From Albula goreensis (lineage: Eukaryota > Chordata > Actinopteri > Albuliformes > Albulidae), in assembly GCA_022829145.1 (NCBI GenBank), contig CM040742.1, positions 47,328,182-47,392,181 of the forward strand: 64,000 nt of DNA, written 5' to 3'. The notes beneath the pieces are model-generated. The model saw nothing but the letters and a program-made list of their open reading frames with translations, was not told the origin of the DNA and did not search any database. The translations under genes and the position numbers were made by a program. Positions 49,211 through 61,722 of this stretch are shown one piece after another. Numbering within the stretch: the stretch's first letter is position 1; each line of letters opens with the position of its first letter.

Positions 49211-50302
49211 AGTAACTCTTGGCCTATTCATGAGCAGTGTGGTGAGCTTCCCTGTGCTGAGTTTCTTCTGCCCTGTCCTCCCTCGGGTGGGACCGAACAG
49301 CTGACAGCAGTGGAAATCATTGTGGCCTTTTTTCCCGCCTCCTCTGCATATTTGCAAGTGTCAACTGCACGTGAATTTAATCAGCCCCAACCCTACCACC
49401 CGCCATCTTCCCAAGGCCTCTGTGGCAAGCCAGTTATGGACCATTTTGCAGAGAGAAATATTCACCGATAAAATAAAAGACACAACCAATGTGAGAGATC
49501 CTGGTGCACACGCTCTAAAACACAACAACAGTACAAAATCGCAACAATGCCGGGTATTCTGGTTTTAGGTACCTGATGGGATGAAAGAGTAAAAGGTTGA
49601 GGGCAAGCCAGGACTCTTGTCCAGTGTCCGGCTGTCTGAGCACGCTCACACGCACGCACACTTTAAATATATAATCTCCCCACTTGAAGCACTGATTGAG
49701 TCATTCATGATTTGTCTATGTGTATTTTCAATTGTTTTAACCATGAAGGTTCACGGAAAACCAATGCGGATCCACTGCAGATTTTCCTAATATAGTCACA
49801 TTCTAGTTACTGGTTTGGGTGGATATGAATGAACTACACGGCACTTCTATCAGTACTGTGAGATAAGTGTACTTATCGGTATCTATTCTGAGTCTGAAGA
49901 GAAAACTCTGTTCTCTCCTGCTTATCTATGAGAACTGGGGTATGGAAGTGCAGAAATATAAGCTATAAACCAAATATTTTGTATTAATGTGGTTATGATG
50001 TCAAGATAGACTGAGCAGTTAACTGGTATCCCCTGCGTTTACTGCCTCGATGCACACTGTGCGAGAGAACATCTGTCAGCAAGTTCAATAAACACAATTA
50101 CAGGCTTACTCTGAATAGACCAAACATTCTCACAGGGTGCTTGGCAAACACCCGCACTTCTCTCTGAATGAGCCCTCACAAACGTCTTTGTTTGTGTCTT
50201 TCATTTGAAGCTTCACACATTATAGATGCCCTTTGTTCCACCTCTGATAGAACACTGAGTGTGTATGTTCAGACTGAGACACTTCTCACATGTGGTGTGG
50301 CT

Positions 50303-50609
50303 GCAGTGTCTGCAGGTTTAACTCCAGTCCTGGAGGGTCGCAGTGTCTGCAGGTTTAACTCCAGTCCTGGAGGGCTGCAGTGTCTGCAGGTTTAACTCCA
50401 GTCCTGGAGGGTCGCAGTGTCTGCAGGTTTAACTCCAGTCCTGGAGGGTCGCAGTGTCTGCAGGTTTAACTCCAGTCCTGGAGGGTTGCAGTGTCTGCAG
50501 GTTTAACTCCAGTCCTGGAGGGCCGCAGTGTCTGCAGGTTTAACTCCAGTCCTGGAGGGCCACAGTTTCTGCAGGTTTAACTCCAGTCCTGGAGGGCCGC
50601 AGTGTCTGA
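50303..50609. repeat. 37-bp minisatellite, inverted array (about 8 copies)
   Basis: The unit gcagtgtctgcaggtttaac, then tccagtcctggagggtc, is the reverse complement of the 47.5-kb unit. Units are more uniform than in the forward array. Confidence 0.95.
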
Positions 50610-53483
50610 CCTCAATAAAAGTTCAACATCTTAAATACCTCTGGGCACAGCACACCAGACCCAGGACAAATACAAGTTTGGAATAATTTAACTCTTTAAC
50701 TGCCACAGAAATGTTGACATGTTCTGCTTTATTCCTTGGTAAAATGCCAGCAAAACACTACAAAATAATTATGTTCTGAACATGCATTAAAATAGATGTT
50801 TCTATTTCTGTTTTAAATCTGCAGGAATGTGACTGGTGTCTAAAAAAGAGTTAAAATATGTCAAATAATGACTTGCCCCGAGGCTCCAGAACAGAGAAGC
50901 AATCTCAAATATTTGGCTAACATGACCCTGTTATAAAGGACTTCAAGCAAGAATTCTTCAGATCCTCACATTAAACTGTGTTTCAGGCAGCTAGCAGATG
51001 CCCTGGTCCAGAGTTGTGGGACGTGCATTCACACCACACTTTTGTGTTCTCTGTGCCGTCAGCAAAGCTGAGCAACAGAGCACAGAGAGGCTAGAGCTTT
51101 CCTACCCCCATCCCATGGATCTCACAAGTCTTCCCTCCATCCTCATTCAGCCGGCCAATGCACTAAAACCTCCTACTCATACCCCTCATACCCTGATAAG
51201 CGGGCCATAGACTTCCTCCTCATTTTAACCTCCATTCACTCCCACCACAGTTTCATGCATGCAGCTGGTGACATGGAGTCCAGTATCACAGATGACTCCC
51301 TTTCCGAAATCAAAACAACTTATCGATACATGTGATAAATACCAATATAAACGTTTCCATGGCAGCCAGCAGTCACGCCCTAGCAAGTCACTGGTTCTTC
51401 AAGGAGGCTTAAGTCTACTGTGAGGCTGCTGGAGGAAAGACGCACTGAGACAAATGGGTGACATTTAAAGTTCAAAAGGAAGACAGTGCAATCTCTACTG
51501 GACTGGCTGATGTGCACACAACTACGGACCTTCTGATTTATGAACAAACGAACTTTGGATATATAGCTGTAACCATCTCACATCCTTAAACATGCAGTCC
51601 ACAGGCAGAGTGATGTTAGGAACCGGGGCCTCGCATTCGGCCGTAACTTTTTGTTTCTCCTATCTTTGACACGGCGGAGCGATAAAGAGAGTAAAGAAAT
51701 AATAACTGTTTACTTTTGACAGACTGCAGTAATATTTTCTGGTTTATAGCCAGGATAAATCAACGATACGCAGATTAGAAAATATTCTTATATATGCGAG
51801 GCTGTCCACGCGCAACTGTGAAATTCATTTACGGGGCCGGGAAAAAATGACAAGTGTGACTTCACCGCTAATAAAATATTTACTTGTTTTTGCCGGTTTA
51901 AGCGATGGAGCTCAGCGTTCTCATTTATTACTTTCATCGCGCAGATTTTTAAAATATTACTTCCCATCTTATCGCTTGCAAGCTGCAGACCATTGTTTTG
52001 ACAGCTTCACGATGCGAAGATTGGCAGCATCTATGACTGTTTGACAACCAGAAAGCTTAAGATGGAAATAAGCAACCGCAAAAAAAAGGAAACGCATTCA
52101 CACAGCGACGTCTGTTACTTGTCTCGATTTGATGTGAGGAAACTGTCGGCAGACCTGACAGCCATGAAAGCCGACAGCGGTTTATTTTGCTCTCCCTGTA
52201 TTTACATAAAGAGGCACCGGTATGACAGAGCCAATGTACATGAAATACAGAACCACAAAGCAACAGCACGACAAAACATAACGCCGATCCAATATTCACA
52301 CACGGGACTGCACTGTCAATACAGGCCTCTATATCTGTTCTTTAAAAATACAACAATTGCACATTGAATACAAATACCGACGATTCTTGGAAAAAACAAA
52401 GAGCAAACTCGAAGAATTTTCTACAGGGGTAATTTGATTGTAGCCTACTCGTAGGGTCATATGGGGAACGTTTGGTGCTGTATAGAACCATGAATAAAAT
52501 ATTTGGTACAAAAAAAAAAAAACAATGAATAGTTATGTTGATTCAAATCGTTATTGGTCCTGGAGTAGCTTACCAAATGGTTCTATCTGGTAGCAATTAG
52601 GTTCCCCTCTGATTACACACAAAGAACCCGCTTTGTGTAATATTTAGAACCTTTTCCCTTCAAGCGCTGGCTGCAGGAGCACAAATATTTTTAGCTGCCA
52701 TTACTAATTTATGTAATACTGACTAAAAACTGAAATGACTGTTAACCTCTAATGCAGGTGTAAAACCTAAGTGCTGGAGGGTTTCAGCGCTTGCAGGGTC
52801 TTTTGTGGTTTGAGCAGAAAACCAGAATCTTCTCAATGAAAATGTGTGGACTGTTTCATTGATCACTGCCAGAATTTCACTGGAGAACAGAGCAGCCAAT
52901 GCTGGTTACTAAGATCAACCTGTCTCAAGCTACAGATATCATTACTGTTCAATGTTAACAAATCAACTTTCACTGATTTCAAAAAGATAAATGTTAACTT
53001 TCTAATTAGCAGATCATACATTGTTGATAAATTGTTTACTAATGACTTCACTAGAAGTTTACAAAACCACAGGACCAAAACTAAAGTGGAATTAGCCACA
53101 AGGACAGGTTACCCATCAGTGTGCAAAACTGAAATGCAGTCATAATTTCAGTTTGACTCTGGACTATTTGGGACATGTTTGTCTGGAGACTGTGGGCCCC
53201 ATTTGCGGAAACGTATTAGCGCCCTGCATGTCAGCTGCAGTTGCTGGAGCTGGCTGAGGGACGGGGAGCAGGGGGAGCCGCCGGAGACAGTGGAGCATGG
53301 GGGAACCAGAGGCTCTGAAAGACTGACTGAAAGGGACCGGCTCTTTCTCTGTCACCCAGAGACCATGAGGGGGTATGTGCTCCCCAGGACCATGTGCCAA
53401 CACCTCACAAGACCCCCACACTATTCACACCATTCATGCTGCCCTCCAAAACAAAACAAGAATGAAATAAGATTCAATGAGTT
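50610..53483. other. Intronic sequence, partly candidate conserved non-coding
   Basis: About 51630-52300 is non-repetitive, AT-rich and free of obvious mobile elements. The GGTTCTTT repeat follows. A degenerate 37-bp-unit relative lies near 52760. No gene recognised. Confidence 0.4.
52400..52655. repeat. GGTTCTTT-type dispersed repeat, copy 3
   Basis: It contains ggggaacgtttggtgctgta, tagaaccatg, aaatggttctatctggtagc and cacaaagaacccgctttgtg. Confidence 0.45.
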
Positions 53484-53702
53484 ATGGGGAAGGAGCTGCT
53501 CAACATGGCAGAGCTCTTCATGGAGAAGGAGCTGCTCAACATGGCAGAGCTCTTCATGGAGAAGGAGCTGCTCAACACAACAGAGCTCTTCATGGAGAAG
53601 GAGCTGCTCAACACAGCAGAGCTCTTCATGGGGAAAGAGCTGCTCAACACAGCAGAGGGCTCTTCATGGGGAAAGAGCTGCTCAACACAGCAGAGCTCTT
53701 CA
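53484..53702. repeat. 36-bp minisatellite (about 6 copies)
   Basis: The unit starts ggagaaggagctgctcaaca and ends tggcagagctcttcat. The length is a multiple of three, so every frame without a stop in the unit stays open. The plus frame from 53484 gives a 12-residue repeat MEKELLNMAELF. No evidence of expression. Confidence 0.9.
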
Positions 53703-56689
53703 TCTCTCTTCAAAGGTTTTAGACCTTTCCAGGTACTTTTAAGTAGGGTGAATATAATATAAGCAGAGTGAGTAGATGTGTGTGAGAGACAGAGTGAGAG
53801 TGAGTGTATGTTAGAGAGAGAGAGAGAGAGAGAGAGTAAAGTGTAGTGTAGAGCGGGAGTGTGAGATAATTTGTGCCTGAGCATGTGGGACTGTGCGTGT
53901 ATGTGTGTGTGTGCAAGGTGTGGTGTATTGTGAGAGTGTGTTAGCATGTTCATAAGTGCGTGTGCGGTTTACTGTGGTGTAGCTGAGTGTGTGAGTGTGT
54001 GAGTGTGTGTTTGAGTTGTGGCTCAGCGCATAGCTCACAGTAGTGCAGTGGAGCGTGCTGTGGCAGACGGATGAAGGAAACGGGCCTGTACGAAGGAAAC
54101 AGAGAGCTCAACAATCATAGGTGGGGCTCTGCTAACGTAGCCCAGGGCGAAGGACTCACCCTGAGTCAGTTCAGTAAATATTCAGCCTGAATGCTTTATC
54201 TGGATAACGACAGAAAAGCAGGACATTCTGAACAAGAGAGCCTGTCATGTCAGAACAATATGTAATGAGAAAATACATAACAGTAATGGTCCTCCTCACA
54301 CCTTAAAAGCAATGTTAGTTGCTCATTTCTGTCATTACTTGCTTAGCAGTTGCTGACATTCAGAGTGACTTTGACAGGCTAACTGCAATGGTACAACAGC
54401 AGAGTCTTGTCTGAATACAAATTTCTGGTTGTAAGTCCTGTTCTCCAAGGAGTTTAGCGTTATGATTTTAAGCATCCCCCTTCTCCCATTCACTTACAGA
54501 GGTATAGAGCTGGTTTCATTAATTCCCTAATTAAAAAGGAACCAAGATGCTTCACTCAGGGTAGGAGTCAGTCTCATTACTATGACATCATAATCATGAG
54601 CCTGACAAACAGCAGTCTCTGTTATGACATAACAATGCCTGACTTCAGGGAAGTTCTTTTCTAAGAAAACCAACTGTCAGTTACGATTTCGGAACAACAA
54701 TGATCTCTTGTAGGCGGGACTCAAGTTGCCATTGAGGGTTGGAACATTCTCTAAAGGTACTTCTGTAAAATACGTAGATGTAGGCAAACCTTTCTGGGCC
54801 AACTAAATTCACTTTGATACATATGAGGGCACCAAGGAGCTTGCAAAAATAACCTGTGCCAAAAAAGGCCCATGCCAGCGTGTGCTTTCCAGACCGTCTG
54901 TCAGAGACTGAACGTCTGGAGTATCATCTACTAATGTCTGAACAATCGAACGATCTGAGGAGTGAGTGGTTTCCAGGACTGACCCTTCCCCCACCCTCGT
55001 TTCCACGGTTAAGGAGCGGATTCGCGCTCATTGTTGGTGGCCCCAACAGGCCTGGGCTAATTACTGCGTATCAAAGTGGAGCGTGGCGAGGAATGGGGCT
55101 ACCGCTAGCTTTGATTCAGGCAACTTCAAAGATGAGCGACGGAATACCGGGACTCATTTCCATACGCTATGCTTTCCGCGCTCAGAAAGGCTAAGAAACA
55201 GAGTGGATTCATCCTCAAAAAACCCCCCTTAGCACTGCAGAGAGACATGTTTTGAGGAAGATGACAGCAAATGTTGTATTAACTGTGAGGAATGCTGCCA
55301 CAGTGTATTTTTATTTACACTCAGTTCAAAATGTCAATGACAGCAAGTATTGGCAAAACGTCAAATGGGAGATGAGACATTCGAATGCAGTCAAATATTA
55401 TTGATTTCACACATTTATTGCAAGGCACATGGGACAAGAACGAACAAAGAGATTAAGAATATCTACAACGTTCTCCCTGATCTCATTTAAAAAAAAAAAA
55501 AAAAGTTAGGATAAATGGTAAACAGTCCCTGAATTTGTCAAGACTGACAGTCAAAAACATGGTGTCCCTTTGTCAATCAACTTTTTTGATTAACTCTTAA
55601 GTGCTGCAACAAAACCCTTGTCATACACTGCAGCAGGACTGTGACTGAGACACATTGTCCTAAAGGCATGGGGTGTGGCCAACCAAACACCTTCACTAGG
55701 TTTCCTTTTCTCAGAAAGCCTACAGTCCTTACAATCCCTTAGACACAGGAAGCTACACATGCTGACAGGTTAGCATACCTGTGCCTCACTGTGCAGAGTC
55801 AGTACATTGTGGGTATTTCTATGCGAGATGGGTGCAATAATTAAAAGTCCCATTGACTCATCCTGGTCTTCTCTCACATCCTGTATACTGAAAATTATGT
55901 TACACCACACAATGATCCAATTCTGAAAACTCACTTTGGGGAAATATGAGTATTTTCACAATTATGCCAATTTTCTGACTTCATCTGAAAACAACATGCA
56001 TACGTGGATCTATGACTGATACTGCACATTTATATTGATATATTGATCCTGAGCAAATGATGGGTTGTCACTTTTCCAACCATCTCCATGAACTCCAATG
56101 TCACCACTCTCAGCCTCCATTTAATTAGTATTTATTTGAGGAAAAATCAGGAAGTAAATTACGATGAGTACTCTCCCATGCCATTAGAATAACCACTCAG
56201 CGCACTCCACTCTTTGGTGTTGGCTTACACAGCGACCTCATCTTTTGTGAACATTCCCGTTATTTGTCACTATCGTAGATGAGAGACTCGTCCCAAAACA
56301 CAATACACTTCATCGCCACCAGAGCCCCTAACAATTGCCATTTCCAAGGTCTGTTTCTCCCAGAGTAAACACAGTCAGGAAATGTATTCAGTGACTCCAA
56401 ACACTTACTGGAAAGCCCAGGCTGCCAGTTCTTCAGGAGCAAAACAGCAGAGCAGGTGTACAAGCCTGTTTAAACGTCTCTGATAACGGCACAGGACGAC
56501 CAGCACCAGGAAATCCAAACTACGGCGGTGTCAGTTTCATGGGGTGTCTTTATCTCGACAGTGACCATATCTGCTCTGTTGATTCTGTCACTGGTAAGTC
56601 TCAAAGCCTCGTTAAATAAAGGAGCAGTTACAGTAAGGTTATACACTTCAGGCGCTAGGCAGACACTGCGGCCCGGAGTAACTTATACT
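53703..56689. other. Intronic sequence, mixed
   Basis: A GA/GT-rich stretch at about 53770-54030, copy B of a diverged repeat, then AT-rich single-copy sequence. No gene recognised. Confidence 0.4.
54575..54930. repeat. Diverged dispersed repeat, copy B
   Basis: Partner of 44395-44790: tgacatcataatcatgagcc, then tgtaggcgggactcaag, cccatgccagcg and ctttccagaccgtc. Confidence 0.4.
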
Positions 56690-56850
56690 GGTTTACATTT
56701 TCAAACACAATTTGTTTATACAATCGGATATTTACTGAAACAGTTCAAGATAAGTACTTTGCTCAAAGCAGCACTGAGATGACTGGGAATTAAACCCAAA
56801 ACCTCCGAGCTACAAGCCCAGCTCCCTAACCATTACACTACACTGTAACC
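56690..56850 (-). repeat. tRNA-derived SINE copy beside the 47-bp array
   Basis: On the plus strand it contains tttatacaatcggatattta, ctgaaacagttcaagataag, tttgctcaaagcagcactga and gggaattaaaccc, then the reverse complement of the head (gagctacaagcccagctccc). The head is continuous with the tandem array to its right. Confidence 0.6.
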
Positions 56851-57098
56851 TCTGAGCTACAAGCCCAGCTCCCTAACCATTATACTACACTGTAACCTCT
56901 GAGCTACAAGCCCAGCTCCCTAACCATTACACTACACTGTAACCTCTGAGCTACAAGCCCAGCTCCCTAACCATTACACTACACTGTAACCTCTGAGCTA
57001 CAAGCCCAGCTCCCTAACCATTACACTACACTGTAACCTCTGAGCTACAAGCCCAGCTCCCTAACCATTACACTACACTGTTACCTCTGAGCTACAAG
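56801..57098. repeat. 47-bp minisatellite, short array (about 6 copies)
   Basis: The unit starts gagctacaagcccagctccc, continues taaccattacactacactgt and ends aacctct. Same monomer as the large array at 36786-38236. The first unit reads acctccgagc and is part of the adjoining SINE head. Confidence 0.95.
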
Positions 57099-57674
57099 TA
57101 TTGCTGCATGTATTATGACCTTGATGAATGTGATTCACAGCAGTCATTCCAGGTCTAAGTATTAAGCTCTGGGCCCACCTACACACACATTCTTGGTTAT
57201 GCTCGTGAATACTGCTGCTGCTTCCACTACAGCTGCTAATTGAGATCCTTTACCTCCTTCATAACTACCAGTTCCCAGCTCTTGTTTTTGAGTCTGCACT
57301 TCCTCTACAGTGTCTGTCCTGAGTTTCTCTCCGACACTGGGAGTGATGGAGCTAACGCATTTCACAGCCATTAAGGCCCTGCTAAGTCTCCAGCATGCAG
57401 GTATGCAGTATTAATGAATGCTAATGCTGTGTGCGTGCGTGCGTGTGTGTGCACGCGTGTCTGTGCTGAGAGCAATTACGTAGGTCAGACGGTAGTGAGC
57501 GTTGCTCTGTGACCATTCCCACCGATCAAACATAAATTATCCCTCAGGTTTTTTCCCTTGAACATTCAGCCAATTTCGGTCATGAAAAAAAAGGAGAAAA
57601 AAAAACTTTTGTGGCAAGGGACCAAAGGCTCTGAATGAGCCAGTTACTTCATACCCTGCCAATCATGTGAACAG

Positions 57675-57870
57675 CACAGCAGCTCACTGGCTAAGTAAGG
57701 GACCTGGTCTTATAATACGGAAGTTCAGTCCAATTCCATTTCACATATTGCCATGGTACATGCAGGGGACTTGAACTGAATTAACCAATCAACTGTACAG
57801 TTTGCATTCAAAACGTTATATAGTGTAAGTGACTCTAAATAAGTGTCTTTGCCTAATGATTATACGTAGG
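57675..57870 (+). repeat. Degenerate tRNA-derived SINE copy
   Basis: It contains ctggctaagtaagggacctg, acttgaactgaatta and the tail gtaagtgactctaaataagt followed by gcctaatgatt, in SINE order. Strongly diverged. Confidence 0.4.
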
Positions 57871-59623
57871 TGATTAAGGATGAAAAACTGTATTATTCGT
57901 GCAGACACGATGAACGTTGAGAGCAGGGAAGATAGAGGCACTTGTCCTGGTTGACAGTCAACAGAAAACGGCAACGCCCACTCTCTCACCTGGCTCTGCT
58001 CGGTTTGCTGCGTCTCCTAGACAGAGTGTTCTGCCAAGAGAGCGTTTGGCAAAGTCTCTGCCGAACCTGCACATCAGCGCGAGCGCCTCTCCTCAGCCCA
58101 CGTGCTAATTCCACAGCGCGCATCCACACAACGCGGACACGACTGCAGTCCACGTCCTCCGCTTCGTGCCGAATATGCTTTAATCTACAATAAAATATGT
58201 TTTTTTTTTGTATTATTGCAGCGACCATCAACGAGCCGCCCACCTCACCGACACAGCTTTGCTATGTTCCACACCAACTCGCCCTATGGAACATTGATTT
58301 AACCAGAGACAAAAGTGCTGCTTTCCCGGGTGCGGCTCACCCCCGAGAGCTCACATTGGAAATTTCTGTACCTGAACTGAGATGCAGGCCAGCGTTTCAG
58401 ATCACCTCGCTTTCTTAAAGACTTTAAATAGACAAGTGGTCATTACGTTTAACATGAATGTAATTAATCTGTATATTTCCGTCTTTGCCAAACAAAAATT
58501 AAATGAGGTAAAAGTCAAATAAAGTACTTGTTCTTGGCATGCAACATAAACTCAATAAAGCTATTTTGTACGAGTTCAGCTGCACGCAGCCCTATCAAGT
58601 TATATGCGACCATAAATACAATTAAATGTGGTCGTTACTGATTATTTTCTTTGAGATAATAGACAAACAAGAATAATTTCGGGTGTCTTTAAACTGCTCT
58701 AATTAAGACTCTAATGAATACAAAATGCTGAACTTAAAAATATATTTTATTAAAGTATGTTGCCTTATATAGTCTGCCAATAATTTAGAGTGTTCGACAT
58801 GTCTCGTTCTGATATATCTAAAAAAATTACTCTGGAAACCCGCTTACAGCTTCTCAAGCCCCGAAGTTTCTCGGAGCAGCAGGCAACAGAAAGCGGGTCT
58901 AAATGGAAACCAGATGAGCTGGCGCGAGCTCTCAGGTTCCCAGGCTCTGCTGCTGTGGTGAGGAACCAGGTGCGCGCTCAACAAACACATTCTACGTCTG
59001 CCTACATGCAAAACCAAGCCTTCCGGTCCATTCGCCCCCTAAAAGAAATGCCCAGAACATCTGTAATAGTGGTCTCTGTGATAACTATACTCCCCGAACG
59101 CGCCTTCGCCTACATAAAGATACTTTAAGGCTATTTGAAATGAGAATTAATTCAATTGTGTTATAGCGACTGAACAAATAATCTAATTACCCAGGGCACT
59201 CAGGGTAAGATGTAGTTTAATGATGCTTTTGCGCTCTTTTGTGGACACTGCCACTGGTTTGTTTAAAATAGGCATGTTCGCCCCATGCTCAAACACATGA
59301 ACAGTGGGAATTTTTCCAGTCACAGCACGCGGGGCGCAGTGAGCAGTTGCACGTGAAGCAGGGAAACAGGGCATGCACACGATGACCTGTACAATTGTTC
59401 TGCAAAGGAGGAGACTTTTCTCCCCCGGCGTGTGGACGAGATCACTGCAGCAACAGCGCAGATGTTTCTTATCAGTATGTAAATGTGCGTTAAGTGAAAC
59501 AATTGTGGCATAAGCAAATTCCTCCAGGGGAAGGCCATGGGAAAGTTGTCTGTAGCCCCCGCTTGACTGCGGGGGCCCTATAGCCTACAGGAAATACCAT
59601 TTTACCATCTACTTTGCTCTCAT
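57871..59623. other. Intronic sequence with a CpG-containing patch
   Basis: 57960-58160 has raised CpG content. 58640-58780 is AT-rich and non-repetitive. The 112-codon frame at 58790-59128 has no recognisable similarity. Confidence 0.4.
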
Positions 59624-60096
59624 CAGAGTTTGGCAGATAATTTAGAAAATATAATCAGTGACTGATTACAAATTACATGATCCGGAACAAAATTAGTAAC
59701 ATAATCCACTGAAATACTCAAAACCTTAATATAATCTGACTTCTATTGGATTACTTTAGGATTTTTTTCTGGATTTTACTCCAGGTACATTCGGATATTA
59801 ACGTAAGGAAAATGCTGTATGGAAAATGCCCATGTTAAATATTGTGCAGAGGATTAACCAATAAAGTTTATTAATGCTGTAAGGGATGGGCCACTAGTGA
59901 CCAATAGCAAATCTGTGTCTCAATGATGTCATAATTTCTCATGAAAAATCCAGAATGTAAATTGTAATCTCGGAGAATATATATGTACTGAGATTACACA
60001 CTCTCTTTCTAACTGGCCTGGGCCTATAGCCTAAATTATTTTTGTAAAATGATTATGTAATCCAGACTTCATGTAACCCATTACAGCCCAAGACTG
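59624..60096. mobile_element. Probable hAT-like MITE with GTAATC motifs
   Basis: The left end CAGAGTTTGGCAG and reverse-complement right end CAGTCTTGGGCTG share 9 of 13. The interior has repeated attac and taatcc words, including ggattactttagg and tgattatgtaatccagac, typical of a common fish MITE. Possible 8-bp flanks gctctcat and gttttctt match at only 5 of 8, so the exact ends are uncertain. Confidence 0.45.
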
Positions 60097-61299
60097 GTTT
60101 TCTTTGCAAAGCAAATACAGCGCCACGTGAAATGCACAGAGGTGTAGTTCCTACATTATATTCTAAAACTGAGCACTAACTCTAGTGAAGGTTCTTTTGA
60201 GCTGCTGAACAGAAGAAAAAAAAAGTCATCCATAACTCGAATTTAAGTGTCATATTAAATGTTTGTAGCATTTCTTCAGGTAGGCTACATTAAATTATCC
60301 TAAAACCTGTATTAATTGTCAAATTGTATCCTGCAATATACAATGGCCTTTTAAGATCGGACAGATATATCAATCATGTAAGCATTAAGTGAATTATATT
60401 ACCAAAGGCTAATGACATAGAGAGGATTAAACCTGAGGCACCAAGTCCATTTTAGTGAGTCCCTACGTAAGGAAATGCAGAAAATGTCACAATGACAAAT
60501 TATCTGAAAAACTGATGCACGTTAAAATTATACAACTGTGGTTGTAAACTATTACTCCACTATTTGTCTGAATCGCCGGTGCAATTTCCTGCAAAGCCCT
60601 CGGTGACAGTACACTGATGCGGTAAATAAAACCTCAGCTTTGATTAGTAATACACCACTCACAGAATGTGCTCTGCTTAAGAGCTGGGGTTTAGAACACC
60701 TTATACACGTATGTATCCTCTATCCAAGAGGAACGGTGGGTCAAGAGGGTTTGGTACAACGGTGAAAAACAAAACTTTGCCACCCTGCATTAGGCTCATG
60801 GCAAGAATGAGGAGTTACAAAATGCCAGTTCCAACTTTTCACCCTTCAAAATTCTCGCAGAGAGGGCCCAGTCTCATACACTCTGTTAGTCAATAAGTGT
60901 ATTTTATGACTCATTACTGGATGTGCGAGCGAGCGCAAAGTACAAATTAGTTAGCATACACTGATTCAGCACTGTGGAGACGTCGAGTGGCTCCCTGGGG
61001 ACAACCCCGACATAATTAGGATGGATGTAAACTCCCTCCGAGCTACACACCCACCCACAGCCAGTGATCTAAACCACCAGCTATATTTCGCAAATTAAAC
61101 CTTCTGATTATGAGTGGGAGTGACATCTGAAGCAATTAAAAAAGTTTCAGTTTTTGTCAGAAGTGACATTGCTGGCCGAGGGTACAACATAAGGTCAACA
61201 AGATGCTCTGTTTGCGTAGCAACCGGAGGGCACACCCCTTGGGAAGGAAATACCTACAGGCTGAGCACAAGAAATGCAATCAACTTTTTGCCAACATAC
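60097..61299. other. Intron 1 sequence just downstream of exon 1
   Basis: Single-copy, no repeat family recognised. First-intron sequence near the promoter could be regulatory, but nothing specific is visible. Confidence 0.4.
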
Positions 61300-61722
61300 C
61301 GCTATCCGCGTGGAATTCTTCGGTTCGTTTCCTGCAGTGTTTAAGGACTTCTGCTCCCCGTTCACCCTGTTGCTGTTGTATTCAGACGGTTGGTGACTGG
61401 TGGCTTTGCTGCCCTTAGATTTCCTGTGTCCTGGCCCCTGGTTCACAATGTTAAGAAGATGAAGCGTGCCCTCGTGTTCCCGGTCCGAGCTCTCCGCTTG
61501 GCCACGCTGATAGCGACTTTCGCAGTTCGAGTGATGCCGTCGGCACAATTCGATCCGGGCTCTTAGACGTTCCACTATTGCGTTGTGCAGCTGGGGAACG
61601 GCCGAGCCTCTGGTACTAGACATCGTGCCGGGGACCGGACCGGGCGCCGACCCCACCATGCCAACACCTACCATGGGCATAAATCCACCGGCCGTGGGCT
61701 GTGGGAGAGCCGCATCCCCCAT
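61300..61722 (-). CDS. maml2: Mastermind-like 2, exon 1 (Notch/RBPJ-binding N-terminus)
   Basis: First coding exon of a Mastermind-like coactivator. In this family the N-terminal helix lies across the groove formed by the Notch intracellular domain and RBPJ (CSL) on DNA, in the nucleus. The 141 residues open MGDAALPQP, like human MAML2 (MGDTAPPQ). Residues 45-75 (core VERLRARIELCRRHH, then NCESRYQRGQAESSDRE) are the MamL-1 helix, with MAML2-type rather than MAML1/3-type wording. A basic stretch follows at 99-106. The start is the ATG at 61722: it has a good Kozak context (A at -3, G at +4), matches the human N-terminus, and an in-frame stop lies upstream at 61764-61762. The exon ends ...NSTRIA and is followed by a GTATGT donor at 61299. 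The phase-0 junction restores RIA-LQGSL, matching human LIA-LQGSL. It is shorter than the human exon mainly because it lacks the Ala/Pro/His-rich run. Identification as MAML2 is strong. Confidence 0.95.

Noticed and set aside
58790-59128. 112-codon plus-strand frame with a CpG-richer composition
   Set aside because: No recognisable domain, no splice or promoter context, and length within the range expected by chance in 59 kb.
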